From assembly GCA_009760855.2 (NCBI GenBank), contig WPIO01000009.1, forward strand, positions 961,001 through 1,025,000: a stretch of 64,000 nucleotides of DNA. Direction: 5' to 3'. This document shows, one piece after another, positions 1-11,689 of the stretch. Each line of letters starts with the position of its first letter. The first letter of the stretch is position 1. Both the position numbers and the translations under genes were made by a program. This DNA comes from Cristatella mucedo. Taxonomy: Eukaryota > Bryozoa > Phylactolaemata > Cristatellidae. Below the pieces are notes generated by a model. The model was given only the letters and a program-made list of their open reading frames with translations, had not been told where the DNA came from and did no database searches.

Positions 1-140
1 AGACTGTTGGATTCCAAAAAGCGGGTGGTACGATGCTTGGCCTGATGGGGTAGTATATCTGAGAGATAGCCTGGAGCCATAGAATGAAGGGACCTAAAAG
101 TGGGAGACAAAACCTTGAAGTCAATCCGTTGCTTGACTCA
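1..140 (-). mobile_element. LINE A fragment (3' domain)
   Basis: Nearly identical to 60538-60680 on the same strand (TGGTACGATGCTTGGCCTGA and the following block). Truncated by the window edge and by LINE B at about 145. Confidence 0.85.
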
Positions 141-144
141 TACA

Positions 145-2580
145 GCCTCGTTTGTTCGTAACGCCAGATCACTTCTTACTAATGTAATGTCTCTCAGTCT
201 TTGACTCCACAAAGTCATAAAGACCACGTGGGTGTTACGCAGGAGAGTTTTGTGTAGCACACTCACAGCCTAAGTGGCTTTCGGTACGCATTCGGTTGCC
301 AACAGAGTTTATCACACGCAACAAAGAGAAAGCGGAAAGCATAGCAGAGTCAGGAGAGCAGTTGAGGTAGTGAGTAGCATAGAAGTAGCAGTTTAGGACC
401 GCTGAAAAAGATGTACCATAGTCGGCAATAGGAGAGTAGTTGTCTTTGCGTAAGAATTGTGGAAGCGAGTTCCACAGCCTAGGACCTGCAGAGCTAAAGC
501 TTCTGTCGCCAACGGTCTTTAAGCGGAAGAATGGGACACCTAATCTATTGACCACACATGATCTAAGGGCTCGAACAGGCTGAAACTGATGTAGCAGTTC
601 AGCTAGGTACGAAGGAACAAGCCGTGGCAGGCCTTGTGGGTCAGCCTAAGAACTTTGCTCTGTATCCTTTGCTCAACCGGCAATCATCCTAACTCTTTCA
701 GCAAAGGTGACACGTGCTCAAACCGCTGGGACTTGAAGATCAGCCTTGCACCCATATTCATAGTCCGCTGTAGTGGCATAATAGCTTTCGTTGCCAGCCC
801 AGCCTACAGGGAATTACAATGGTCAAGCCGAGACAGAACTAAAGAGCTAGGTAATTTTTTACAAGCAATTGTGGGAGACAGCTCCTAATCTTGGATAGGG
901 ATCGGATGCGATGGCTAGCTGTAGAGGCAGTCTTCTAAATGAAGCTTTTGAAATTGAGGCTGCTGTTGAACACGACACCTAGATTACAAGCACGTGGTGA
1001 AGTTCGCACAATAGCATCACCTATTAGAACAGCACAGCCTTTTAATCCAGCCACACGCTTAGGGTGTCGACACTATGAGAAGCAGTTCAGTTTTATCATC
1101 ACTTAATTTCAGAAAGTTTTCGTTCATCCAGGATCGAATATCGGCAAGGCAAGCATTCAGTTTCTCAGTCGTTGCAGCAGATTCCGACGGTTTAAATGAC
1201 AAATACAACTGAGAATTGTCAGCATAGAAGTGGTATCCTATTCTATGTGCCTTAATCACTTTTCCAAGAGGTTGCGTATAAAAGGAGAACAGCAAGGGAC
1301 CAAGTACAGACCCTTGAGGGACTCCACAGGTGACCCTTCTCATGTCTAAGACCTGACTCCCACACGACACGGATTGAACACGATCAGACAAGTATGATTT
1401 AAACCACGCCTTGTCTGCCAGACCGATCGTTGTTCTCAATCGTTCAAGCAGAACTTCGTGATCAATGGTGTCGAAGGCAGCAGACAGATCTAGCAGAGCT
1501 AGGGTAGCGACAATTCCCGTCGTCGTTGCCACGTAGAATGTCATTGTTAACACGGAGGAGAGCAGTTTCAGTAGAATGCTGCCTCTTGAACTTTGATTAA
1601 AATGTTTCTGACATTCCATTGTTTTCAATATGTTCAACCAGCTGCTTAGCAACAATTTTTTCGAGAATCTTTGATAAGAACGGAAGAAGGGAAACTGGAC
1701 GATAGTTTGATAGGACCTCTGTGTCTAATCCAGGCTTTTTAAGAATAGGTCTATCGATTGCCGATTTGAAGGACTTGGGGACGACCCCTCTTCCCAAACA
1801 AGCATCAACAATCTTGGTTATGGTAGGGCTAAGTTGGTCTGCAAGTGAAGATCACAGAGATGAAGTTATGGGGTCTTCAGGAGACGAGCTCTTTTTGCTA
1901 GACCTGAATATGGCAGCCACATCGCTTGCAGAAACGTCGAAGAACCTTTTAAGGAAGGTCACAGGTTGAGGAACGGCGATTGCTTTGGTCAGAGGGGCCC
2001 AATGAAGACACGAATGTGCACAATCTTTTCAGTAAAGAAGGCTGGAAAGTTGTCGGCTGAGCTCTTAATATCCGGGGAGTCAGACCTCACAGCATTGGCC
2101 AGTCAATGGTTTATTGTCTTATAAATCTGTTTAGTGTCCGACTGGCAGGAATTCAGCTTTCTAATGAAAAAAAAGAAGCCCTGGTTTTTTAGGCTTTCGG
2201 GTGTAAACTTGAAGGAAGTCTTTAAAATTGACTAGATCTGCCTCAGACCCCGATTTCTTGAAACGACGTTCTAGCCTGCGCTTAACCCGGCGCATCTTGA
2301 GGAGTATTTTGTAAATTGACAGGAATCTCGACGATTTTGAACACGGATTGAGCGAACGGGAGCATGCTTGTCAAGAGCGCTCCTGAGTGTCATTTTCATC
2401 GTATCAGAGAGGGTATCGAGGCTTCCGGTCGAGTCTGAATGCAGATCAAGAAGACCTGCATCACAAACAGATTTAAAAAACTTGTCCGTGTCCATGCTTT
2501 TTAAGTTACGTCGTTTGGCAATTTCGACATTGCTATGGTTACAGACCCCACATGTCGCCAAACGCAGTCGCTAGCGTCTG
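145..2580 (-). mobile_element. LINE B, 5'-truncated decayed copy
   Basis: A second CR1/L2-like family. On the minus strand: pre-RT linker (2561-2271, LLDLHSDSTGSLDTLSD, LDKHAPVRSI), RT (NYRPVSLLPFLSKILEKIVA at 1797-1597; [63 protein letters not shown] at 1655-1059) and 3' domain to about 185. The catalytic box is ADN. No endonuclease part is present, so it is 5'-truncated. The two RT pieces are in different frames. Confidence 0.85.
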
Positions 2581-2924
2581 CTGGTATTTAAGTTGTAATA
2601 ACACATTTTTGTATTTCTTTTTAGCTCGGAGTTTAGGATTTTGGGCGTAGTACTTAGGGGTTGTGAGTTTTTGGGATCACATTTTAGAATCTAGAGTTTA
2701 GATTTCGTACTTTTTGCTAAATGTGTTGGCTTTTGGTTTTTGATTTTATAGTTCAGCGTTTACCATTAAAGTATAAGGGAAAATACATGCAGCAAAGATA
2801 TTCGAAAACGTTATTATTTATCGTAGCTATAAATCGACGCTTGTGGCAAAGTTTAGCGGCCTTCTATGAGTACTGTGTCCATAAAAAAAAATAATAATAA
2901 TTTTACTTGATTATCTCATTTGTA
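2581..2924. other. No feature recognised
   Basis: AT-rich, T-rich on the plus strand with several diverged GTTTAG/TTTAGG steps; no ORF or repeat match seen. Confidence 0.5.
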
Positions 2925-3100
2925 TAGGGACCGAAGAGCCTCAATGGCTATCAACACCACTGCAGTTTACAATAAAGGATTGCCCACGGCAGGATTCTAA
3001 CCCAGGACCTCGGTCGTGAAGAGCCATTAGCTTACCCCCAAAGGTATCACACCCCTCTAAAACGAAAGGAGGTGGCTTCATGAACAACCGACTCTGTATT
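2925..3100 (-). mobile_element. SINE-1 copy
   Basis: Minus strand: TCTTCACGACCGAGGTCCTG, B-box-like GGTTAGAATCC, CAATCCTTTATTGTAAACTG and CTCTTCGGTCCCTATACAAA. Confidence 0.65.
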
Positions 3101-3639
3101 AACTGAGCTACTATGTAGGTGAGGTTTAATTGACTCCTTCACAGATTGACAACAGTTCCAGTGGCTTCGTGAAACCTTTTAGTACCCCAGGACTAAACCA
3201 CAAACGGTACACCTCAACTTGTAAAAAGTTTTCACAAGAAATAGCTCCACCACAAATAATGCACAAAATCACGTTCTACTAGGCATATCTCGTCGAGAAA
3301 GTTTTATTAACTGCAGTAAAGGTACATCACAGCTATCATAGCTTTAAATTAGGTGAATTTTTTCGATCTTGAACGTTGCAAACTGGTTGGTTACAGTTTG
3401 AAAGTAAATATTATCTAGTATTTCCTTCAATATGTTTAAAAAGGTCAAAACAAAACGCTCTCTTGCACTACTGATGCTCTCCAATAACACAGGATTATCT
3501 TCACGTTGATAAAGGAACGTCAAAAACTGGAAAGTGACACAGTTTTGAATGAAAGAACTGGCAAGGCAACCATTAAATTATGAAACACATATTCTCCATA
3601 ACTGAAAATGAAAGAAATGATATCCAGTGATAATAAAAA
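3101..3639. other. No feature recognised
   Basis: AT-rich sequence between a SINE-1 and the LINE A tail; no match to other parts of the window seen. Confidence 0.5.
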
Positions 3640-6600
3640 TGGTAATACATTTTCTATAGCACCCTCAGAAAACTCAATCTCTTTCTACGCAATGTACAGT
3701 TGCTTCAAAGGAGGCACTATCGAATGTTTATTGGTTTTGGAGAATACGAACTAAAGGCACGGTCTCCTAAGGATTTGAGGTTTGTACGAGGTATAGGTAA
3801 GCAGTTATGTTCCAAAAAACGGGTGGAACGATGCTTAGCTTTGTAGGGCAGTAGATCTGATAGGTAGGCTAGAGCCAAAGAATGAACAGACCGAAAAGTG
3901 ACAGAATCTTGAGGTTGGTGCGTTACTCTATTGAGAGCTAGTGCAGGTCGGCGAGAAGTGGTGTGATGTGGCCACTTCGACGCTTACGAAAGGCAAGCCT
4001 AGCTGCAGAGTTTTGAACTAGCTGTAAATAAATTAATAAATCCTAGCTGATAAAGTAGCCTCTTTTTCTATAGTGACAGAAGAGCCTTTACGACTATCAC
4101 CACCGCTTGCAGTGGCGATACAGGATCGCCAGCCACAGGAATCGAATCCACGACCTCGGGACCGAGGTCGTGAAAACCACCACCTTACGTAGTGTGCCAT
4201 CACGGTTAGTGCCTGATTTCAGAGGGCGGTAGACCAGCAACCAGTGATCGACAACAGTAAAGACGGGATATCGCAAATGCATGGATCCGTTTAGATGTGG
4301 TATCCCTGTCTAAGCAAGCACGAATTTCGGCAACGGTATGTAGCTAAAAGTAGCCAGACTTCGGTGTGGAGCTGATGTAGTCGTCTAATGAAATGTCACT
4401 TTGGAACAGGACGCTTAGATTTTGTGCAGTTTCAGCAGGACATGCGTTTGGAAAGCAGCCGTAAGAACGACGGTGAGCGTTAACCTATCCAATTTTTGAA
4501 TCAGACTTGGTTTGCCCATAGCTAGTTAGTTGGTTTTATTATCATTCAATTTAAGACAGCTTGCTGCCAACCATGTGCGAATGCTATTAAGGCATGTAGC
4601 AAGGGAGTTGAGAGTATTCGATGTGCTGAAGGGCTGGAAAAGATCAAAGCAAATGTACAGCTGAGTGTCATCTGCATGGAAGTGACAGCCTAGATATTGC
4701 CTGGCAATTCCATCGGCAAGAGGAAAAGTACAAACTGAAGAGAAGTGGTCCAAGCACAATAATCTGAGGTACACCATACTTCAGTGAAGTCTCGGATTAC
4801 CTTTTTCCATTCACAGCAGTTAGAGTATCTCACCAAGGTAGGACTTAAACCCTTGTAGCGAAGTACCAGCGATGCCCAGGTGAGTGTAGACGCACTCAAG
4901 AAGGACTTGGTGATCAATAGCATCGAAAGCTGCCGAAAGATAGAGTAAAACAACCAAAGAGACTCAACGTAAGTCTGCATTCCTATCAAGGTCGCTGTAC
5001 ACCCGAGCTATGCTGACTCTGTGGACTGATTAGCTCTAAAACAAGACTGGAGCTTACTAGCAAGGTTTGAAGGTTCAATATATGAATTCAGCTGGTCTAT
5101 CACGACTCATTCCAGTGTCTTTAAAAGAAGCGGTAGAAGAGAGACAGGGCGGAATTTTATCGTTTTCTCGAACTAGTGTTGCTTTCTTGAGTGGTGACCT
5201 GACTACAGCCTTTTAGAAAGGTGCTGGGACATGACCTGAGGTTAATAACGTATTTATGATGTTAGTTATGCATTGCAGCAGCAGATCTATGCATCGTAGA
5301 AGCAGGTCAATGGTAATGGGATCTAGAGTACTAGTTGCTTTTTGTGATTGGGATATGAGCTTAAGAACAAGGTCATTAGTGGCCTCCTTGAAGACATTGA
5401 GATGCTTTGTGGAATTGAGGGACACGACTCCAGGGGTTGTTTCTGTCACCATAGAAAATGACTCCCCCATCTTGTCTATCTTCTCGACAAAGAAGCTAGA
5501 GAAGTGATCAGCTAGATCATCACAAGGATCATTAGATAAGGAGCTATCCTGGTAACGGTTAGGCACATGCTTGATCGTAGACATCAGCATTTTTTTAATG
5601 TGCATCTGTCAATCAACGATGTTTTTATGTAAGCTAGACTTGGCCTTTGCTAGGACCAATTGATACAACTTACAGTAGTCCTCATATGCCTGTTGGTGAA
5701 AAGTCAGTCATGATATTTGTATGCTATTTCAAGTTAGTGCTTAGTAGACCTAGCTATTTAATGTCTGCGGTAAAGCATGGGCCTTCTGGGCGAGGAAGCA
5801 GAGTGAGCTTAGTCAGAGGTGCAAACTCGTCGAGTATGTCAGCTACTGTCGTGTTGTGGCAATCAACCAATGATGACAGAAGAGGGATTGAGCAGCAGAG
5901 GCGAGGCAAATATTCTCGCACGGACAGCATCGATGTCAAGGGTCTTGAGGTTTCGTGACCCACAGGTGATTTTAGAAGAGGAGAAGGCGGGCATACACTA
6001 TAGATTGAATGAGATCTGCGTGTGGTCAGATAAGTAGGATTTGTTAATAATTGTTGATGACAAAGTGCAGGTGTATGAGAAAATCTGGTCGAGTGTATGA
6101 CCCTTGATGTGAGTAGGGCCGTGCACGTGAGCCGCAAAAGAAAATGACTCAGTCAGTGGACGAAATTTTGCGCTGAAGACGTCAGAAAAGTTACAAAATG
6201 AATTTCAGAATCCCCCATAACAAGGAAGGGTCGGTTTCTTGAGCGCAGAATCGAAATGAGATAAGAGAAATCTGAGATAAAGAAGACCTTGGTGCCTGGA
6301 GGACAATAGACTACTGCTGCCATTGATGGCTTACTTTCGGGCAAACCCAAGATTCGAAAGATTGATCCGAAAGACTGCTTCGAGGGGACGGCAAATGGCT
6401 TGAAATTTATGTACGTGCGTGTAATTATAGCAACTCTATCTCTCGTTTTAATCAATTTAGGGATGCAAAGAGGCGGAGTTTCGCAGCTAGTCGTCGGGCG
6501 GTTGACCAATTTTAACCAAGTTTCGGTTAAGGCGAGCCAATCTTTCCAGAAGTAAGGCTGCTTGTTATTACAGGTTTATTCCACATTGAACGAGGAATCC

Positions 6601-7060
6601 TAAGACACGTTGGGCAGCCAGAATCATAGGAAGCCTGGTGACCACTAAGAGCGATTCAAAGGAAAGCTTGAGGGAGCGCTGAGCGTTACGAGACAATGCT
6701 AGGCATATCAAACGAGCGAGTTCTCAGCTCCCAGCTCCCGCGACGGCTCCGGGGTGGTTTCCTTTTGTTAATAGATAATTCACGAATCTTAGCAACAGCA
6801 AAACCATCTTGGAATGCATTTGAACGACTATGACGAAGCGATAATAGGTACTTCATCATAACCAATAAGCAGGTTACTAGACGCCGCCGCCGGTGTAGCC
6901 ATCGCCTTAGCCAAGCGCAAAGCGCTTGGACGTGCATAGGCACATAATTTCTTACGCACTACGGTCGAAAAACAACAGATCAACATTAAACAGGTCTTAG
7001 TTGTATCGGTTTCCGGATGAGACGACCAAAAGATCTCCGGTTTTCGGAAGAGAATTCTGC
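3640..7060 (-). mobile_element. LINE A, near full-length decayed copy with a nested SINE-1
   Basis: Same element and strand as the 60-63 kb copy: tail at 3640-3725, 3' domain to 4025, then a SINE-1 insertion (about 4055-4210), RT at 4526-4989 (HFHADDTQLYICFD, catalytic box changed to HADD), linker 5213-5605 and endonuclease pieces at 5754-6509 (YCPPGTKVFFISDFS, LVMGD). The 5' part (6680-7060) aligns with 63100-63440, including the shared stretch ACGAATCTTAGCAACAGCA. Multiple frameshifts. Confidence 0.85.
4055..4210 (-). mobile_element. SINE-1 copy nested in LINE A
   Basis: Minus strand: B-box-like GGATTCGATTCC, GGCGATCCTGTATCGCCACT and GGCTCTTCTGTCACTATAGA. It splits the LINE A 3' domain, which resumes at about 4225, so it is younger than that LINE. 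Confidence 0.75.
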
Positions 7061-7744
7061 AACGGACAAGAAATGCAAATAGTCCTTGGTGTTGGGAAAA
7101 GTAGGTCTTTGGTGCTGAGTCGTGACGTATGGCAAGAAGCCAAATATTTCGTTGCGCAGCAATGTTCCATCAACTCTTGAACAAGATAAGCATCTAAGAT
7201 TTGGGCAATGCAGGCTGAGTTTGGCCTGGTCAAGTGTTTTTTAAAGGCTGCTTCATTTCGAACAACAAACCAATTTTTACATCAAGATCTGAAGCCGGGA
7301 ATACCTAGCTCCGATTTCTCTTCGAAGATAGTTTATGCTGTTCTTCATTATTCTTGAAATCTCCTCGCTAGACCAATATCTTTAGAGAGTTCTCCACGCT
7401 GCTGTCTCCTTCGGCGAATTATTCGCTCGAATGCAACTCCTCATAATTAATATTTCCTGTTGGTATATAATAGTGATTCTTGACATGGGTCTTCTCGATG
7501 TCTTGACAACTCTGTCTCAAGAGAGTGGATGAGTGGATGTAACAAGAGGCGTCTTTGAAGGTCATCTTTGGATCCTGCAGTCTTTTCTGGACCTGGTCAA
7601 TCTTCCTTAAGATATTGTAGTAGAATCGAAAAATAGCCAAAAAGTTAAAAGTTCAAAATATAACGTAAGAGACTGCCAGCTTCCTTTCTCGTTTCTAGCA
7701 TTCTACTTTTGTCCTCTGCGATTTTCCAGCGTATATCCTGTTGA
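7061..7744. other. Unassigned except the short ORF at 7419-7640
   Basis: Between two LINE A copies; about 200 bp next to 7060 may still be LINE A 5' sequence. Confidence 0.4.
7419..7640 (-). pseudogene. Short ORF, possibly from a hAT/ZMYM-like transposase
   Basis: 73 codons with ILRKIDQVQKRLQDPKMTFK, a pattern I associate with the helical linker of hAT-derived DUF4371 proteins. No catalytic residues or ends found. Could equally be a chance ORF. Confidence 0.25.
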
Positions 7745-8265
7745 ATCTGCACACAATCTAGGCGTCGTGTTCCATTGTGACCTTCGTTATACGACCACAT
7801 CTGCTCCACAATCGAGTCCGCCGACTTTCAGCTACATAACATTGCTAAAATTCGGGCTTGCTTAAATAAAGATACCACATCTAAGTTGGTCCATGAATTT
7901 ATTTCACATCCCGTCTGGACTTCTGTAACTCACTGCTTGCTGGCTTACCAGCATGTGCAATCAAGCGCTTACAGCTGGCGCAAAACTCTGCAGCTAGGCT
8001 TGTCTGTCGTGAACGTCGAAGTTGCCACATCACACCACTTCTCACCGACCCGAACTGCCTACCAGTCAGGCAATAGATCGACTTCAAGGTTTTATCGCTC
8101 ACTTTAGGTTCCTTCATTCTTTCGCTCCAGCCTAGCTATCAGATTTACTTATCCACCAGGCCAAGCACCGTACCACCCGCTTTTCGGAAACTAACTTTTT
8201 ACCTATACCTCGTACAAACCTCAAATACTTTGGAGACCGTGCATTTAGTTAGTACGCTCCCAAAG
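7745..8265 (+). mobile_element. LINE A 3'-domain fragment
   Basis: Aligns with 13525-14045: GCTACATAACATTGCTAAAA, GATACCACATCTAAGTTGGT, GCTAGGCTTGTCTGTCGTGA. Stops at GGAGACCGTGCATTTAGTTA and lacks the tail, so truncated at both ends. Confidence 0.8.
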
Positions 8266-8387
8266 AAAGACGATTTGATTGCCTGAATGTGGTTTACATA
8301 TTCCAAACAGCAGGATCCCGTAAACGGTTGCAGTTGCAAGTTGCTTGATGGGACAAAAATGAGACTGACTTCTGTAGCCAAGTTCTA

Positions 8388-8940
8388 GGGGTCAAAAGCT
8401 AGTTCCCGCCACACCAGCTACACTCCGGCCACGCTGCCGCTCGCCATGCCGCTGAACTAGGGTAAGACGAGCGGCCGTCAGGTTAAACCTGTTTATGATA
8501 TCGCATACGCCAACAACAACAGGGTAACTAAACAAGTCTACAGGGGAAGGTCCTATACACAGTACACCATGGAGGCAGCAAGCGCGAACAAATGTGTTAG
8601 TTGGTCAGTCGGCTTCCACCATCACACCGTCGAAGGCCTCCGTCCCACCATTGCAAGCGTACACCGTACAAGACCCGGCTAGCTGCGTATTCTGGGATAG
8701 ACGGAGCAGAAGCCCACAACAGTCGAGAGCATCCGCCAAAAGACGCCAACACACAGGGCGGGGGGGGGTAATGAACACGCTACACGGGAACGCGGAATAT
8801 GCAAGTCTCAACAACGAGCGTGCTATCCAGCACCGCTCGGGCCTTAGGTACTCGTCGCCTTGCGTGCGTGGCCGCGTCGCTGGAGCACTCCTGCACAAAT
8901 CCAACTGCATAATGCACAAAACGCTGAGTCAAGCCAAGAC
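8388..8940 (+). repeat. Unnamed duplicated unit, copy 1 (uninterrupted)
   Basis: GGGTCAAAAGC... to about 8627 aligns with 10011-10095 plus 11512-11665 (CAACAACAACAGGGTAACTA, ACAAGTCTACAGGGGAAGGT, TTGGTCAGTCGGCTT). A later part (GCCGCGTCGCTGGAGCACTC at 8871) aligns with 14362. GC-rich, includes a G9-G10 run near 8761. I do not recognise the family and see no convincing ORF. Confidence 0.75.
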
Positions 8941-8949
8941 CTGCAGCTA

Positions 8950-9461
8950 AATAGCACTAGTTGAATTTGGGCTACACCATCAGATTGTTGGGGCTAAACC
9001 TTGATTTGCACCTGAACTGAAATTATTGATATCCTTAGTCAGCAGTGAGGCGACGATAGTATATTAAACCAAGCACAAATAGAATGTGTATACTTAACAA
9101 AGGCCCAGAAAATGCAGTGCAAATCGACAGTCTACTCGTCATACTGCTTAATGTGATGAGGCTGCTTCGAGATCCCATCGCTTTTTGCGATTATACTATT
9201 CGTCGACTTTGACTCAATTAGTGTAGAGGCAATTGAATTGTGGCTGAACGGGACCAGTCAAAAATTAAGAAGGAAGATCGCTACAGTCTCTGGCAACGTC
9301 CGCTGCAGCTCGACCGTCTATCCGGTTGCCTGTTCCACTACTACCCGTTAGAGGTGACAGGAATGGCTCACCTGTTGCGAGCGAACAATTAATTAAAATG
9401 GAGAATTAATGGCCGTGCTGTTGGCCATTGCATGGTGCCTTGGTCTGTAAGGTTGCGAAGT
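8950..9461. other. No feature recognised
   Basis: No ORF, no repeat match within the window; AT content is higher than in the flanking duplicated unit. Confidence 0.4.
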
Positions 9462-9755
9462 TCAACTTTCAGCAGTCTGGTTGATAGGCGCTCGACTTTG
9501 TCTCAATACTTCATCACTTGCTAATCGCAGCAGGTAAGATCTTGGAGCGTTGTGGTGACTGACGACTACAGCTGCGATACATTTCTGGGGTGCGCGAATT
9601 AGTACATTTTCGCCAGTAACTGGTTCTGGATATTTTCTCCGTGGACCGTTGGTGCCACTCTGCCTAGTGGCCAGGGGCTGGAGAACCGCCTTAAGGCAGA
9701 AGAGCCTTAGCGGCTTATCACCACCGCTCACAGTTGGCAATAAAGGAGCTGTCAC
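9462..9755 (-). pseudogene. Possible Gypsy-type integrase C-terminal fragment
   Basis: The translation has GENVLIRAP, then HHNAPRSYLLRLASDEVLRQ and SRAPINQT, resembling the PRSY...DG..RRNR..L end of Gypsy integrases (the GPY/F-like module). Short, isolated, with no protease, RT or RNase H nearby. Family assignment is from pattern recall only. Confidence 0.4.
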
Positions 9756-9805
9756 TTCCGGATTAAAAAAATACGCTCTTGGTCGTGAAGAGCGAGCAAC
9801 TTATA
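9690..9805 (-). mobile_element. SINE-1 fragment
   Basis: Plus-strand text AAGGCAGAAGAGCCTTAGCG, CACCACCGCTCACAGTTGGC and CTTGGTCGTGAAGAGCGAGC is the reverse of the SINE-1 body. Head diverged. Confidence 0.55.
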
Positions 9806-10483
9806 TCGCAGCTACATTGGCTATTTTCGACTAATTATTAATCTGCAGGTCCTCGACTGTCACAGGGTTTCATATTTCTTCTATAGAGATACTAGCTATT
9901 ATGTCACACTTGGCGCTCAGCTATTGTCTTATGTCTTTTTCGTTATTTACTCTGTCAAACATTCTCCTACTTAAACAATCCTTTTTGTATACCTATGTAG
10001 CCGAGTTCCTTGGGTCAAAGGGTATTTCCCACCAAACCCGCAGTACTCCGACCACGCTACAACTCGATATGCCGCTGAACTAGGTTAAGACAAGCTGTAG
10101 CGGCCTTGCTGGCCTTGGCTGAGTTTTAGCTCAAACAAGAGCTGTTCGATGGTGGGCTAGAGCTCCTTTGTCCTGGTGCAGTGGGCCAGAGAGGAGCGTC
10201 AGTTCGGGTAGAGAGGAAGCGCTTACGAGCAAGCCAGGAAGCTGTGAGACGAGCGGTGGCGATTCGGCCTTTAGAATTGGTCCGGTACGCGCGGAAGCGG
10301 CTGATTGATGTTGGCCGGCCTGTCAACCTCCACCTTCACTCGTTTCAAGGAAGAATCGTCTGGAACCCATTCGCCATTCAAGCTGGACAGAGGTGCCCTT
10401 CTAGTGGCCTATATTCCTTGCCGTAATGGGCCGGGATGTCGGGCCCAATACCACTAGGCGCTTGCCCCATTGTTTCAGCTAGG

Positions 10484-10490
10484 TATTTAA
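10484..10490 (+). promoter_or_regulatory. Candidate TATA box of the solo LTR
   Basis: TATTTAA followed 10 nt on by a GC-rich palindromic stretch (GAGTCGAGCGACGCTCGCTC). Position about 390 bp into the LTR. Inference only. Confidence 0.4.
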
Positions 10491-10797
10491 GAGTCGAGCG
10501 ACGCTCGCTCTTGGTCTTACGGTCTTTTGTCTTTGGTCCGGCTTCGACGCCGTCGCACTCGTTTCTCTGAAAGAGAGGGAGGAGAGCGGGCCGTCCGCCG
10601 ACGATGGACAGAACAGAACAAGACAGCGCTAGGAGGATTCGGTGGACTCCACCGAATACGGTCGCATCGCGCCCGAGCTGGCATTTTGTGTTTCGTTTGT
10701 GTTTTGTGTGTGCGCGCTAGCACGTGGTCTCGGCATAGGGATTTGCCGGTGCAAGCTAGGCGTAGTTGGCGTGTGTGGAGCCCTAGTTCCCCAGTTA

Positions 10798-11230
10798 GGG
10801 TTTAGGCTCCGGGTCGCGCTTCAGTGTGGAGAAGTATTTCCTCCGCAGGAGTGCTTGAGTTGGCGTGTGTGGAGTATTCCTGCCGCACTGGTGGAAACCG
10901 AGTTCTATTTCTCCGGATAGGGTTTAGGCTCCGGTTCGCGCTTCAGTGAGAAGTATTTCCTCCGCGGGAGTGCTTGAGTTCGCGTGTGTGGAGTATTCCT
11001 GTCGCACTGGTGGAAACCGAGTTCTAGTTCTCCGGGTAGGGTTTAGGCTCCGGTTCGCGCTTCAGTGTGGAGAAGCATTCCCTCCGCAAGAGTGTTTAAG
11101 TTGGCGTGTTTGGGATATTCCCTCGTCACAGGTGAGAACAGATTCCTAGTTCTCCGGTTAGGGTTTAGGGTCCGGGTCGCGCTCAGTGTGGAGGAGTATT
11201 ACCTCCGCAAGAGTGTTAGTGCAGTTCAGA
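10798..11230 (+). repeat. Minisatellite of about 120 bp inside the LTR (about 3.6 copies)
   Basis: Units start with GGGTTTAGG at 10798, 10920, 11039 and 11161 (periods 122, 119, 122). Each unit has CGCGCTTCAGTG, TATTTCCTCCGC and GGTGGAAACCGAGTTCTA-like blocks; the last is partial. Confidence 0.9.
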
Positions 11231-11290
11231 ACGTGCGAGGAGTGTGGAGATAAAGCTGAACTAGACGCGCAGTGACTTTGTGCGCTTGCG

Positions 11291-11296
11291 AATAAA
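11291..11296 (+). terminator. Polyadenylation signal of the solo LTR
   Basis: AATAAA, 220 bp before the LTR end, in the position expected at the R/U5 border. Confidence 0.55.
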
Positions 11297-11689
11297 GTTC
11301 AGTAAAATCCCCAATTTATGTCTCGCTTTCCCATTCACGCCGCGGACTCACGACCCCCTTTAGTAACGGTAAGCAGGTCAGCGCCAGAAACGCTCGTTTC
11401 GCAGCAGCCAGCTAATTGCGCGTAGGCTCGCACCGAAAGGCAGTAGGCGCAAGGCTACGCGGCTAGGTGAGCGGCAGGTCAAGACTACCCCGCCGAGCCT
11501 TCGGCGTTACAAAGCTGCCGTCAGGTTAAACCTCTTTATAAAATCGCATACGCCAACAACAACAGGGTAACTAAACAAGTCTACAGGGGAAGGTTCTATA
11601 CATAGCACCCTATGGGGGCAGCAAGCGCTAACATACGTGTAAGTTGGTCAGTCGGCTTGCACAGACCTGCCGTTGTATAGACTCCGAAT

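Larger units (their letters stand above)
10096..11511 (+). mobile_element. Solo LTR (1416 bp), TG...CA ends, 4-bp target duplication
   Basis: Begins TGTAGCGGCC and ends GGCGTTACA, an imperfect TGTARCG inverted end. Flanked by AAGC at 10092-10095 and 11512-11515. The paralogous unit at 8388 onward lacks the insert at exactly this point (GACGAGC|GGCCGTCAGG), which fixes the boundaries. Inside are a TATA-like TATTTAA (10484), a minisatellite (10798-11230) and AATAAA (11291), in the order of U3-R-U5. No internal region or second LTR is present. The superfamily (Gypsy, BEL or other) cannot be told from an LTR alone. Confidence 0.85.

Noticed and set aside
10517-10920. Overlapping ORFs in the LTR
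   Set aside because: Both strands are open because the region is GC-rich and partly tandem-repeated; no retroviral or other protein motif is present.
10798-11230. CRISPR-like array
   Set aside because: Units are contiguous and about 120 bp with no short repeat/unique spacer pattern; the genome is eukaryotic. It is a minisatellite.
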